Assembly (NCBI GenBank): GCA_903887465.1
Contig: CAISPW010000297.1
Coordinates: 1-41,981, forward strand
Length of the DNA: 41,981 nt
Source of the DNA: an uncultured Oscillochloris sp.
GTDB taxonomy: Bacteria; Chloroflexota; Chloroflexia; Chloroflexales; Chloroflexaceae
Direction of reading: 5' to 3'
The notes beneath the pieces are model-generated. The model made no database searches and was not told the origin of the DNA. It was given only the letters and a program-made list of their open reading frames with translations. The number at the start of each line of letters is the position of its first letter. Within the stretch, counting starts at the first letter, position 1. A program made the translations under genes and the position numbers. This document shows positions 31,738-40,123 of the stretch, in pieces.

Positions 31738-32952
31738 ATGAACACCCCCGAGATTACCGTCGATTCTAGCCTACGGGCGCGGCTCCAGCAGGGCCACCCG
31801 TGGGTTTACCGCAACCATGTGTCGGGCGGCGAACAACTGCGTTCGGGCCAGTGGGTTCGCGTGCGCTGCGGCGGCTGGGTCGCCTACGGCCTGTGGGACG
31901 CGCGCAGCGCGATCGCCGTGCGCCTGTTCAGCCGTCAGGCGGTACCCGACGCCGACTGGATCAGCGAGCGGGTCTGGGAGGCGTGGGAGGCCCGCGCCGC
32001 CATCCGCAACGGCGTCCCGGCCACCAGCGCCTACCGTTGGATCTATGGCGAGGGCGACGGCCTGCCGGGCCTGGTGGTGGATCGCTACGGCGACTACGCC
32101 GTGATCCACACCTACGCCGAGAGCCTCCAGACGATTGTGGCCTCGGTGGCCGCCGCCTTGCGCGGCTGCGACCCGGAGTTGCGCGGCGTGTCTCTCCACC
32201 AGCGGCCCCAAGACGATGAGGATGGCGAGGTCGAACCCGGCCTCCAGCCTCCAGCCTCCGGCCTCCGGCCCCTCTGGGGCGAACTGCCGCCGGACGACCT
32301 GGTGATCCAGGAGTATGGGATCTATTTCCGCGCCGACCTGCGCCATGGGCAGAAGACCGGCCTGTTTCTGGATCAGCGCGAGAACCGGCGCGCGGTCGAG
32401 TCGCTGGCCGGTGGCCTGAGCGTGCTGAACTGCTTCGCCTACACCGGCGGATTCTCGCTCTACGCGCTGCGCGGCGGTGCCGCCGAGGTGACCAGCGTCG
32501 ATATTGGCCGGAGCCTTGCTGAGGTCGCTGCCGATAACATCGCCCTGAACCGGCTCCCCGCCGGGCGTCACCGCTTTATCACCGAGGACTGCTTCAGCCT
32601 GCTCGACGGCTATGTGAAGGCTGGGCGGCGCTTTCAGATGGTGATCCTCGACCCGCCCAGCTTCGCCCGCGCCAAGGGCAGCGCCTACACTGCTCTGCGC
32701 GCCTACATGCGCCTGAACGCGCTCGCGATGCGCTGCGTGGAACCCGGCGGCATGCTTGTCTCCTCCAGTTGCACCAGCCAGGTTGGCTCCGAGGCGTTCC
32801 GCACTATGCTCAGTGATGCGGCGACCGCCGCCCAACGCCGCGCCCAGATCGTCTATGATGTCGGCCAGCCCGTCGATCATCCCGTGCCCGTCAGCTTCCC
32901 CGAGGGGCGCTACCTGAAGTTTATCGTCGCTCGGGTGCTGCCCGTGCTGTAA
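31738..32952 (+). CDS. RlmI-like class I SAM-dependent RNA methyltransferase (PUA domain)
   Basis: This protein of about 404 residues is of the COG1092 / RlmI-RlmK type, which methylates cytosine (usually m5C) in 23S rRNA. An N-terminal PUA-like domain (RLQQGHPWVYRNHVSGGEQL, about 13-32) is followed by a central domain with RWIYGEGDGLPGLVVDRYGDY. The catalytic domain then has KTGLFLDQRENRRAVE, LNCFAYTGGFSLYA (SAM motif I), the DPPSFAR motif and SSCTSQ near the end. About 20 residues near 170-190 (EPGLQPPASGLRP) come from a heptamer DNA repeat inserted in frame. The ATG at 31738 lacks a Shine-Dalgarno sequence and abuts a repeat; the substrate is inferred from the family. Confidence 0.88.
   Translation: MNTPEITVDSSLRARLQQGHPWVYRNHVSGGEQLRSGQWVRVRCGGWVAYGLWDARSAIAVRLFSRQAVPDADWISERVWEAWEARAAIRNGVPATSAYRWIYGEGDGLPGLVVDRYGDYAVIHTYAESLQTIVASVAAALRGCDPELRGVSLHQRPQDDEDGEVEPGLQPPASGLRPLWGELPPDDLVIQEYGIYFRADLRHGQKTGLFLDQRENRRAVESLAGGLSVLNCFAYTGGFSLYALRGGAAEVTSVDIGRSLAEVAADNIALNRLPAGRHRFITEDCFSLLDGYVKAGRRFQMVILDPPSFARAKGSAYTALRAYMRLNALAMRCVEPGGMLVSSSCTSQVGSEAFRTMLSDAATAAQRRAQIVYDVGQPVDHPVPVSFPEGRYLKFIVARVLPVL
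32241..32268. repeat. In-frame heptamer repeat (CCTCCAG/CCTCCGG) inside the methyltransferase gene
   Basis: Four 7-base units in a row encode LQPPASGL in a loop between the central and catalytic domains. Because 7 is not a multiple of 3, losing or gaining one unit would shift the reading frame. Confidence 0.7.
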
Positions 32953-32957
32953 CCCCT

Positions 32958-33440
32958 CTACTGCGTGCTGAGCGAGAGAATCATCTGCACCTTGGCCGCA
33001 TCGGTCGGATCCACCACGCGCATCACCGTGAGCGTCTGCTTGTCTTTAGAGAAGATGGCAGTCTGGAACAGGGTGTTGGCCTGGTTGGCCTGATCCATCA
33101 CTTGGCTGGCGATGTTGCCGCCGGGGCCACCCATGCCCACGGTCCAGCCGCTGGCCGTCAGCTTATCGGTGTAGAACACCTTCACCTGGTCCCACTTGGC
33201 GTCGGTCGGCAGGTTGAAACCCTTCTGCGTGGTCGAGCCGCCCACGCCCGCCGCCTGACGCATGGCTGCGTCCTGCTGGCCGTTGGTCTTGAGCGTGTCG
33301 GCGATGTTGCTCTCGCCGGGCTTCAACTCGGTGGCACCGGGGTAGACCGGCATGTCGGCGATGGCGACGGGCTTGCTGCCGCAGGCTCCCAGCAGCAGGG
33401 CCGAGAACAGCATGATTAGCAGGCGTGTGGTGGTCTTCAT
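32958..33440 (-). CDS. Lipoprotein of unknown function
   Basis: This 160-residue protein has a classical lipoprotein signal (MKTTTRLLIMLFSALLLGAC, Cys20 in the lipobox LGAC) and so is anchored on the outer face of the cytoplasmic membrane. The mature part has MPVYPGATELKPGESNIADT, then WDQVKVFYTDKLTASGWTV and a C-terminal beta-rich segment (KQTLTVMRVVDPTDAAKVQM). The arrangement resembles small lipoproteins that carry a pseudo-repeat of a 'P-G-A ... FY ... L ... GW' pattern, whose function is unknown. The ATG at 33440 follows AGGAGG. It is convergent with the methyltransferase gene, only 5 bases away. Confidence 0.8.
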   Translation of the reverse strand: MKTTTRLLIMLFSALLLGACGSKPVAIADMPVYPGATELKPGESNIADTLKTNGQQDAAMRQAAGVGGSTTQKGFNLPTDAKWDQVKVFYTDKLTASGWTVGMGGPGGNIASQVMDQANQANTLFQTAIFSKDKQTLTVMRVVDPTDAAKVQMILSLSTQ

Positions 33441-33558
33441 TGAGCATCCTCCTGATGAGTTGGTTATCGCGGCAGCTCCGCGAGCGCCGCAGGCTTCTAT
33501 GTTGGCTAAACGGGGGCGGCTGTTTTTTTGGGCATGGGATGGACGGGCATGTGCGGGT

Positions 33559-34926
33559 TTACGTCCTCCGCCGGATCAGCGCGCACGCCGCTCCCGCCAG
33601 CGCCAGCCCGATCAGCACCCCGCCGCCCAGCATCAGCCAGCCATCGCCGGTTGAAGGAACCGGGGGCGGCGCGGGCGTGGATGTAGGAATCGGCGTGGAT
33701 GTAGGAATCGGCGTGGTACTCGGCAGCGGGCCGACCTCCGGCAGCACAAGCGGCTTCCGCGACATGCTCTGTATATCTGCCAGCGTAGCTAGGGCCACGC
33801 GCTGCTGCGGGTCGCGGGCCAGGGCCAGGCTGATCTGCGACAGGGCGCGCTGCACCTCTGCCAGTAGATGTGGGTCTGTTACATCATCCAGCATAGCTTG
33901 GGTCATGTTGTGCTTCCAGATCAGCGCCGCGTCGGCGGCGTGCAGTTGTGCTGAGTCCGGCTGGATCGCGATGGCGCTGGCCAAGGTCTCCTCGCCCAGC
34001 GCGATAAACGGGTCGTCGTCGTAGTGGACGACGCCGTGGTAGTAGACCGCCGCCTCGTAGGCTGCCGCCAGCCGCGCCAGGGCCGCTACATCCGCCGACT
34101 TTGCCGTTGCCGCCCGCGCGTCAGCGATCTCCTGCCAGATGCCCGGCACCATCAGGTTGACAAAGATGTCGTCATGCTCGGTTGGCTCCAGGTCGCGGAA
34201 GCTCCAGCGCACCTCGTTGCCGACAAGCGTCGCGCCGGGCGTGGTATCCCGCCCGCCCGAGGGCGAGGCGAGGCGCACGTTCTCCGCCGTGGCGGGGTAG
34301 GGCAGGCGCACCGTGATCTCCGCGCTGCCGATGCTGTCGCGCCAGCCGGCACCGGTCTGGAGTACATAGGCAAAGGTGCCGAACGGATCATTGGCGTACT
34401 GGGTCGGCGTGATCATATAGCTGACATCGACGAGTACGTCCTGGCCGGTCGGGAAGTCCAGATCGAAGCCCAGCCACTCGATGGTCGGCTGGTCGGTGCC
34501 CTGCGGGTTCGTACTGGTGATCACCGTCGTGGCAACGGGCAACCCGCCGACCTGCACGGCGAACTGCTGCACCTGCGAGTAGCGCCCTCGGCCATCGCTC
34601 CGGCCACGCGGGTCGCCGCGTGGGAAGCGCGCCTGCATGTGTTCATCGACATCGCCGAGGTTACGCATGGTGAATCTGCCGTGTACCTGCGCCTGCATCG
34701 GCGGCATATCGGCAGACGCCTCATCCTTGGGGATCGGCTGCACGTCGATCACGATCCGCTCGGCCAGCATGCGTACCTGCGTTATCCCGCCGGGGCCGAT
34801 GTCGCTGCCGGGCAGGTTCTCGGGCGGGGCCATGTCGGCCCTCGCCACGCCAACCCCGCCGAGGGCGATCAGCCCGATGCAGCACAAGCTCAGCCGTAAG
34901 CGCCGCCACAGAACAAGAATCTGCAT
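33559..34926 (-). CDS. Exported protein with C-terminal membrane anchor, unknown function
   Basis: This protein of about 455 residues has an N-terminal signal (hydrophobic to about residue 28, ending VARADM), an ordered extracellular beta-rich domain (MRNLGDVDEHMQARFPRG, WLGFDLDFPTGQDVLVDVSY, WSFRDLEPTEHDDIFVNLMV), and a helical segment with tetratricopeptide-like character (LARLAAAYEAAVYYHGVVHY, LLAEVQRALSQISLALARDP). A Pro/Thr-rich linker (PIPTSTPIPTSTP) leads to a C-terminal membrane helix and the tail RRRT. This architecture fits a cell-surface protein. The ATG at 34926 follows GGAG; a longer frame would overlap the upstream gene. No family name can be given with confidence. Confidence 0.8.
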   Translation of the reverse strand: MQILVLWRRLRLSLCCIGLIALGGVGVARADMAPPENLPGSDIGPGGITQVRMLAERIVIDVQPIPKDEASADMPPMQAQVHGRFTMRNLGDVDEHMQARFPRGDPRGRSDGRGRYSQVQQFAVQVGGLPVATTVITSTNPQGTDQPTIEWLGFDLDFPTGQDVLVDVSYMITPTQYANDPFGTFAYVLQTGAGWRDSIGSAEITVRLPYPATAENVRLASPSGGRDTTPGATLVGNEVRWSFRDLEPTEHDDIFVNLMVPGIWQEIADARAATAKSADVAALARLAAAYEAAVYYHGVVHYDDDPFIALGEETLASAIAIQPDSAQLHAADAALIWKHNMTQAMLDDVTDPHLLAEVQRALSQISLALARDPQQRVALATLADIQSMSRKPLVLPEVGPLPSTTPIPTSTPIPTSTPAPPPVPSTGDGWLMLGGGVLIGLALAGAACALIRRRT

Positions 34927-34973
34927 CAGCGTCACTCCGCTCCCGCGATCCAAACCGCCAGCGTCCGCAGATC

Positions 34974-35399
34974 TTACAAACCAAACCGCCGTGCATCCCA
35001 CGTGGCGAACGCCGTGCGCCAGCTACCCAAGAGTACCAGTGCCGCAATAAATGTGACCATGTAGAACGAGGGGGGGCTGAAGCGCCCGATCATGAGCGCG
35101 CGCACCAGCGCGCCGACCACCACCCCCGCGCTCCAGGCGATGGCCGTCGTGCGCAGCATCTTCACCGGCGTGTCGGTGGATGCCCGGCGGAAGGCACCCA
35201 GCCAGGGCGACGTCACCAGCCAGCCAATAATGAAGGGCGCGGCGGTCTGGGCCACCTCGCCGATTGCCCCCAGCCCAGCCGCCTCACCGTGGCTCCCCCG
35301 ACCGATCGCCGCAAACACCATCAGCGCCACCACATCGCCGCCGATCAGTGCGGCCGTTCGCCCGCCCGTACCTTGCATCCCCTCAGCTGTTGACTGCAT
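34974..35399 (-). CDS. DUF3054-family membrane protein
   Basis: This 141-residue integral membrane protein has four predicted helices and the DUF3054 pattern GDVVALMVFAAIGRGSHGE near 21-39, then FIIGWLVTSPWLGAFR near 56-71 and SAGVVVGALVRALMIGR near 89-105. The function of DUF3054 is unknown; it is common in Actinobacteria and Chloroflexi. The ATG at 35399 is used. It lies 47 bases upstream of the surface-protein gene on the same strand, so they are probably co-transcribed. Nothing odd was seen in the sequence. Confidence 0.85.
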   Translation of the reverse strand: MQSTAEGMQGTGGRTAALIGGDVVALMVFAAIGRGSHGEAAGLGAIGEVAQTAAPFIIGWLVTSPWLGAFRRASTDTPVKMLRTTAIAWSAGVVVGALVRALMIGRFSPPSFYMVTFIAALVLLGSWRTAFATWDARRFGL

Positions 35400-35426
35400 A
35401 TCCGTGCCTCCTTAGTTATAACCCGT

Positions 35427-35449
35427 GCCCGGCCCGTGAACGGGCGGGC
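35427..35449. repeat. GC-rich hairpin GCCCGGCCCGT(G/A)AACGGGCGGGC, copy 1
   Basis: This 23-base inverted repeat recurs at 41914-41936 with one base difference. The rest of the 157-base gap (35400-35556) has two more GC-rich hairpins (around GGCGGCTTCCGCC and GGAGCGTTGCGCTCC) and no gene. Confidence 0.7.
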
Positions 35450-35556
35450 TCTACCCGGCCTTCGCACCCAAGTGCCGGCGGCTTCCGCCGCCCGGTGAAC
35501 GATAGTACAACTGCCGTAGTTGGAGGTGGAGCGTTGCGCTCCCGCCCGCCCGCCGA

Positions 35557-37071
35557 TCACAACCTTACCCAGCGGATCTCCGACTGGCCACGGTCGGCGA
35601 CAGACTGGGCGAGGACGCGGATCAGGCCACTGTCAGCGCCCTGCTGGGTCAGCCAGCCGATCATCGATGTGTCGATGGTGACGACCTGGGTGAGGACGCG
35701 GCTCAACTCGTTGTCGGAACCCTGCTGGGTCAGCCAGATCATAGATCGGTCAATGAAGGACTTTTCGCCCTCTAGCTGGTCGATCAGAAACTGGAGCTGG
35801 ACGGGGGTGATCGCGCCGATATAGACGCCCGTGTCGTCGTGGTAGAGCGCCACGCCGGGTTCGCCGGCAGACGGCTCCGGGGGCGGCGGCTCGGCATCGC
35901 CGCTGGCCAGCGCGATGATCCGGCGCAGCTCCTTCTTGCTGATCTGAAGCGGCTCGCTGGTATCCTCTAGCAAATGCCTCACCACCACATCCGCCGCGCC
36001 GGGACGCCCGAGGCGGCGGGCGCATGCCCGCATGCGCTCCAGGCGACCGGGATCTTCGAAGATCTGGTCGATCTTATAGGCAATGGTCATCAGCGAGCGA
36101 CAGCGCACCGCCGCCCCGGCCTCTAGCAGGTGGTCGCTGTTGCGCTCTTCCTGGCCGGGGATGGGGTCGATCACCACCATCGGCAGGCCCGCCGCCATAC
36201 ACTCCGAGGCGCTCAGGCCGCCCGGCTTGCCGATGAACAAGCTGGAGATCCGCATCAGGTCGGCCATCTCGCTGGTGAATCCGAGTATTCGGAAGCGATC
36301 CTCCGCGCCGCTGATCTGAGTGGCCACTTGCTGGCGCAGCAGTTGGTTGCGCCCGCAGATCACCACCGTCTGCACAGGGGTTCGCATACGCAGGATCTGG
36401 GCCACAATATCGCGGGCCGGGCCGCCGCCCAGCACCCCGGCCGACACCAGGATCACCGGACGGTCATCGCGCAGCCCGTAGCGCGCCAGCACCTTCGTGC
36501 GATCCACCGGCTTGCCGAACACCGGGCTTACCGGGATGCCCGAGACGGTGATCCGCTCAGCGGCCACACCAAGCTCGGTCAGGTGAACTTTGGTCTCATC
36601 AATTGCCACAAAATAGCGGTTGAAGACCCGGCTCAACCACATGCCCTGGAAGTCATAGTCGGTCGTGACGATTGACAGGGTGGTGCGCAGCTTGCCCTGA
36701 CTGAGCAACTGGGCCACCACGCCCGCTGGCATAAAGTGGGTGCAGACGGTGATGTGGGGGTCGTAATCGAGGACAAACTTGGCCAGCGGCTGGGCGTTCA
36801 GCAAGTTCCACAACTGGAGCGCGCCGGTCTCATTCTTAAAGGGCTCATCGGTTTGGTCGTACCACCAGCTTATAAACCAAGGGTTCTCCTTCACCAGGGC
36901 GAAGTAGACATCTGACGCCGTCACCTGGTAGATTCGGCTGGTAAGCTTCAGCGCATCCTCGTTTTGTACCTTCACGCCGTGCTGGGTGCGGAATACCTCT
37001 TCAAGCGCCGCCGCCGCCGCTATGTGGCCCGAGCCGACGCTGGCCGACAGAATCAGCACTCGCTTTATCAT
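35557..37071 (-). CDS. MGDG-synthase-type glycosyltransferase (GT28)
   Basis: This protein of about 504 residues has the MGDG-synthase N-terminal domain (VLILSASVGSGHIAAAAALE near 4-23, YFALVKENPWFISWWYDQTD near 55-75, THFMPAGVVAQLL) and a GT28 C-terminal donor-binding domain (SAGVLGGGP, FIGKPGGLSASECMAAGLPM, PGQEERNSDHLLEAGAA). It probably transfers galactose or glucose from a UDP-sugar to diacylglycerol at the membrane, making a glycolipid; phototrophic Chloroflexi use such galactolipids. The last ~100 residues are an extension (ALYHDDTGVYIGAITPVQLQ) followed by two tandem copies of a ~26-residue unit containing MI-WLTQQG. The ATG at 37071 follows GGGAG. The sugar and acceptor are inferred from the family. 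Confidence 0.85.
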   Translation of the reverse strand: MIKRVLILSASVGSGHIAAAAALEEVFRTQHGVKVQNEDALKLTSRIYQVTASDVYFALVKENPWFISWWYDQTDEPFKNETGALQLWNLLNAQPLAKFVLDYDPHITVCTHFMPAGVVAQLLSQGKLRTTLSIVTTDYDFQGMWLSRVFNRYFVAIDETKVHLTELGVAAERITVSGIPVSPVFGKPVDRTKVLARYGLRDDRPVILVSAGVLGGGPARDIVAQILRMRTPVQTVVICGRNQLLRQQVATQISGAEDRFRILGFTSEMADLMRISSLFIGKPGGLSASECMAAGLPMVVIDPIPGQEERNSDHLLEAGAAVRCRSLMTIAYKIDQIFEDPGRLERMRACARRLGRPGAADVVVRHLLEDTSEPLQISKKELRRIIALASGDAEPPPPEPSAGEPGVALYHDDTGVYIGAITPVQLQFLIDQLEGEKSFIDRSMIWLTQQGSDNELSRVLTQVVTIDTSMIGWLTQQGADSGLIRVLAQSVADRGQSEIRWVRL

Positions 37072-37160
37072 AAAGCTCCCGCCCGTGGGCGATGATGGAA
37101 CACGGGTCACAGATTGTTATGGTGGATTGTAGGTAGAGTATACACGATATCTGGTCACGG

Positions 37161-38513
37161 CTACCCCCCAAGCCCGTTGCGAGCGATCACATCGCGGTAC
37201 CAGAAGAAGCTGTCCTTCGGGGTGCGCCGCTGGGTCGCATAGTCCACATACACCGCCCCGAAGCGCTGGGCGTAGCCGTGGCCCCACTCGAAGTTATCCA
37301 GCAGCGACCACTGGAAGTAACCGGCCAGGGGCACACCGGCGGCGATGGCGCGCAGGCAGGCGTCCAGGTGTTCGCGCAGATAGTCGATGCGGCGCCCATC
37401 GCGCACCCGCCCATCCTCGCCGGGGGCGTCCAGGTAGCTCACCCCATTCTCCGTGAGGTAGATCTTGGGCAGATCATAGGCGCGGTGCAGCCGCCGCAGC
37501 AACTGGAAGAGTCCCTCGGGGTAGATCTCCCAGCCCATCGCGGTGCGCGGCGTATCCAGGTACACCGGCTGCCACGCGCCGGGCCGGGCGGCGGCCGCCA
37601 CCACCTCGCGGGTGTAGTAGTTCACCCCCAGAAAGTCGGTGGGCGCGGCGATGATATCCATGTCGCCGGGCCGCACGAAGCTCAGGCCGTCGGGCAGATG
37701 GCCCGCCTCCATGTAGCCCGCCACCATATCCGAGGGGTAGCCCCGCCCGCAGACCGGGTCGAGGAACCAGCGGTTAAAGTAGCCGTCGAAGGCCCGTGCG
37801 GCCTCGTGGTCGGCCTGGCTGTCGCTGGCGGGTACCGAGGCGGTAAAGTTCAGGGCGATGCCGACCTGTGCGCCGGGGCTAGAGCGGCGGATCTCGGCCT
37901 CGGCCATGCCGTGAGCGAGCAGCGTATGGTGGCTGGCCGCGAGGGCCGCCGGCCAGTCCTGGCGACCGGGGGCGTGCGCGCCGACCTGGTAGCTAAGCAT
38001 GCTCACGCACCAGGGCTCATTGATCGTGATCCAGTGCTTCACCCGGTCGCCCAGCGCCTGGGCCACCACGTCGGCGTACGCGGCGAACGCCTCGGCGGTG
38101 GCGCGGGCCGGCCAGCCGCCCGCGTCCTCCAGGGCCACTGGCAGATCCCAGTGGTAGAGGGTGACGTAGGGCGTGATACCACGCCTCAGCAGGTCGTCTA
38201 CCTGGCGGCGGTAGAAGTCCAGGCCGGCCTGATTGACCTGGCCGCGCCCGGAGGGCAGGATGCGCGGCCAGGCGATGCTGAAGCGGTAGGCTCCGGCACC
38301 GAGGTTCGCGAGCAGGGCGAAGTCATCGCGCCAGCGGCGGTAGTGGTCGCAGGCAATGTCGCCGCTGGCCCCGCCCTGCGTTTTGCCGGGCGTGTGGCTA
38401 AAGCGATCCCAGATGCTCTCGCCGCGCCCGTCCGCGCGCGCCGCCCCCTCGATCTGGTAGGCCGACGTCGCCGCGCCCCAGACGAAGCCGGCAGGGAAGG
38501 TGGTGCGGGTCAT
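37161..38513 (-). CDS. Glycoside hydrolase family 1 beta-glucosidase
   Basis: This 450-residue cytosolic enzyme of the GH1 family hydrolyses beta-linked glucosides or galactosides. It shows the N-terminal signature FPAGFVWGAATSAYQIEGAA, the acid/base Glu166 in HWITINEPWC, and the nucleophile Glu355 in IYLTENGVSY; SLLDNFEWGHGYAQRFG near the C-terminus is the substrate-binding Trp region. Length is typical. The ATG at 38513 was chosen because a 12-base AAGGAGGTGATC, fully complementary to the 3' end of 16S rRNA, lies just upstream; a GTG 9 bases upstream is inside that site. No transporter is adjacent. The precise sugar is unknown. Confidence 0.93.
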   Translation of the reverse strand: MTRTTFPAGFVWGAATSAYQIEGAARADGRGESIWDRFSHTPGKTQGGASGDIACDHYRRWRDDFALLANLGAGAYRFSIAWPRILPSGRGQVNQAGLDFYRRQVDDLLRRGITPYVTLYHWDLPVALEDAGGWPARATAEAFAAYADVVAQALGDRVKHWITINEPWCVSMLSYQVGAHAPGRQDWPAALAASHHTLLAHGMAEAEIRRSSPGAQVGIALNFTASVPASDSQADHEAARAFDGYFNRWFLDPVCGRGYPSDMVAGYMEAGHLPDGLSFVRPGDMDIIAAPTDFLGVNYYTREVVAAAARPGAWQPVYLDTPRTAMGWEIYPEGLFQLLRRLHRAYDLPKIYLTENGVSYLDAPGEDGRVRDGRRIDYLREHLDACLRAIAAGVPLAGYFQWSLLDNFEWGHGYAQRFGAVYVDYATQRRTPKDSFFWYRDVIARNGLGG

Positions 38514-38530
38514 CGTGATCACCTCCTTTA
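38514..38530 (-). promoter_or_regulatory. Unusually perfect Shine-Dalgarno of the beta-glucosidase gene
   Basis: On the minus strand AAAGGAGGTGATC precedes the ATG by three bases. It matches 12 bases of the canonical anti-Shine-Dalgarno sequence and decides the start codon, because the alternative GTG lies within it. Confidence 0.75.
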
Positions 38531-38557
38531 GGGTAGCCGCCCTAAACGCCTACATCC

Positions 38558-38600
38558 GTTTGGTTGAAGATGCCAAATTCGCTGGCATCTTCAACCAAAC
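38558..38600 (-). terminator. Terminator hairpin downstream of hisS
   Basis: GTTTGGTTGAAGATGCCA pairs perfectly with TGGCATCTTCAACCAAAC around a 7-base loop. It lies 26 bases past the hisS stop and before the beta-glucosidase gene. There is no strong T-run on the minus strand. Confidence 0.65.
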
Positions 38601-38626
38601 ATATATCTAGATATCAGACGCAGACA

Positions 38627-39922
38627 TTAGCGCAACGCCGAAAGCACCGCGCCGCGCGGCACGGCGCGCTGATCGCCGCCGCGTAGATCCTTGATCACCA
38701 CCTCGCCACGGGCGGCCTCGTCGGGGCCAAGGACAAGGGCGTAGCGCACACCCTTGCGGTCGGCATCCTTAAACTGCTTGCCTAGGCCGCCGCCATCCAG
38801 GCTGATCAGCGTGTTCACCCCGCCCGCCCGCAGCTCGCGGGCCAGATCCAGGCTGGCCGCCGCCTGCTCGGGGCCAAAGACCGTCACATAGGCCACGGCG
38901 GTGGTGGCCGGGCGCGGGCCAATGCCCAACTCTTCCATCACATCGTGGAGCCGGTCGATACCGAAGGCCAAGCCGACGGTGGGGATGGGCCTGCCCGCGA
39001 ACTGGCCCACCAGCTCGTCGTAGCGCCCGCCGCCGAGCAGCGATCCCTCGGGCCAGTGCGGCGTGATCGTCTCGAAGACCAGCCCGGTGTAATACGAGAG
39101 GCCACGGGCCAGGCGCGGGGCCAGCTTGTAGCGTGCGGGCGGCACGCCCATCTGGGCGAGGCCACCAATGATTGCCCGCAGATTCACGAGGGCCGCCGCC
39201 GCCGGCCCGTCGTCACCCAGCCGTGCAGAGAGTTCCTCCAGCACCTCGGCGGGCTCGCCCTCGATCTGCACCAGGGCCAGGATCTGCGCGGCCGCCGCCG
39301 GGGACACCCCGCCGCGCAGCAGCTCCTCGCGCACCCCGTCGGTGCCGATCTTATCGAACTTATCAATCGCCCGGTAGACCCCCCCGGCCGCCATCGCATC
39401 AAGGCCGCTGGCCCGCGCAACCCCGCCGATCACCTGACGGTGGTTGAGCAACGTGACGAAATCGGGGAAGCCCAGGGCCGCCAACGCCTCGGTCAGCATC
39501 GCGACGATCTCGGCGTCAGCGAGGGGTGAACTGCTACCGACGATATCCGCGTCAGCCTGGAAGAACTCGCGGTAACGCCCACGGGCGGGCCGCTCACCCC
39601 GGTAGCTCGGGCCAATGGCATAGCGCCGCCAGGGCAGGACAATCTGCCCGGCATACTGAGCCACCACGCGGGCCAAGGGCACCGTCTGATCATAGCGCAG
39701 GGCCAGCCGTCGCCCACCGTGATCCTCAAAACGATAGATCAGGCTTTCGTCATCGCCCAGCTTACCCTCCAGAGCCTCAGCGTACTCGATGATCGGCGTC
39801 TGAAGCGGCTCAAACCCGTGGCGCTCGCACACCCCCGTGATCGTGGCAGTGATGTGCTGGCGCAGCAGCATCGCCTGGGGCAGGTGGTCGCGCATGCCCT
39901 TTATGTTCTGTACCTTGGACAT
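38627..39922 (-). CDS. hisS: Histidyl-tRNA synthetase
   Basis: This class II aminoacyl-tRNA synthetase of about 431 residues charges tRNA-His. Motif 1 is in GMRDHLPQAMLLRQHITATI; motif 2 region is RRYAIGPSYRGERPARGRYREFFQADADIVG; the His-specific motifs LRYDQTVPLAR and ARGLSYYTGLVFE and motif 3 GRYDELV then GLAFGIDRL are all present. The C-terminal anticodon-binding domain (YVTVFGPEQAAASLDLAREL) completes the protein. Length is typical of bacterial HisS. The ATG at 39922 follows GGAG by about 9 bases; a longer frame upstream extends into a repetitive region. It is followed by a terminator and appears monocistronic. Confidence 0.95.
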   Translation of the reverse strand: MSKVQNIKGMRDHLPQAMLLRQHITATITGVCERHGFEPLQTPIIEYAEALEGKLGDDESLIYRFEDHGGRRLALRYDQTVPLARVVAQYAGQIVLPWRRYAIGPSYRGERPARGRYREFFQADADIVGSSSPLADAEIVAMLTEALAALGFPDFVTLLNHRQVIGGVARASGLDAMAAGGVYRAIDKFDKIGTDGVREELLRGGVSPAAAAQILALVQIEGEPAEVLEELSARLGDDGPAAAALVNLRAIIGGLAQMGVPPARYKLAPRLARGLSYYTGLVFETITPHWPEGSLLGGGRYDELVGQFAGRPIPTVGLAFGIDRLHDVMEELGIGPRPATTAVAYVTVFGPEQAAASLDLARELRAGGVNTLISLDGGGLGKQFKDADRKGVRYALVLGPDEAARGEVVIKDLRGGDQRAVPRGAVLSALR

Positions 39923-39972
39923 CCTCGATATCTCCGTATGAAGGTTCTCAGCCCCAGCGCTACCCTCACTTT

Positions 39973-40108
39973 GGATCGCGAACGACACGAAACAAAGCGA
40001 ATGACACGAACGCGAAGGTGCGAAACCGCGAAGGTGTGATCCGGGGTTCGTGTCGTTCGCGATCCGGGGTTCGTGTCGTTCGCCCGGCTTCCGCGTCGTT
40101 CGCGATCC
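39973..40108. repeat. Repeat cluster between the ABC-binding protein gene and hisS
   Basis: A 19-base GGATCGCGAACGACACGAA (39973-39991) is inverted exactly at 40047-40065. Between and after them a 23-base unit (GATCCGGGGTTCGTGTCGTT plus CGC) is tandemly duplicated at 40038-40083, and a third truncated copy ends at 40108. Besides hairpin formation no function is evident. Confidence 0.75.
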
Positions 40109-40123
40109 AACGCCCCAGCACGA

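Noticed and set aside
33520-33535. Run of eight T's as a plus-strand terminator
   Set aside because: There is no hairpin directly upstream and no plus-strand gene ends nearby.
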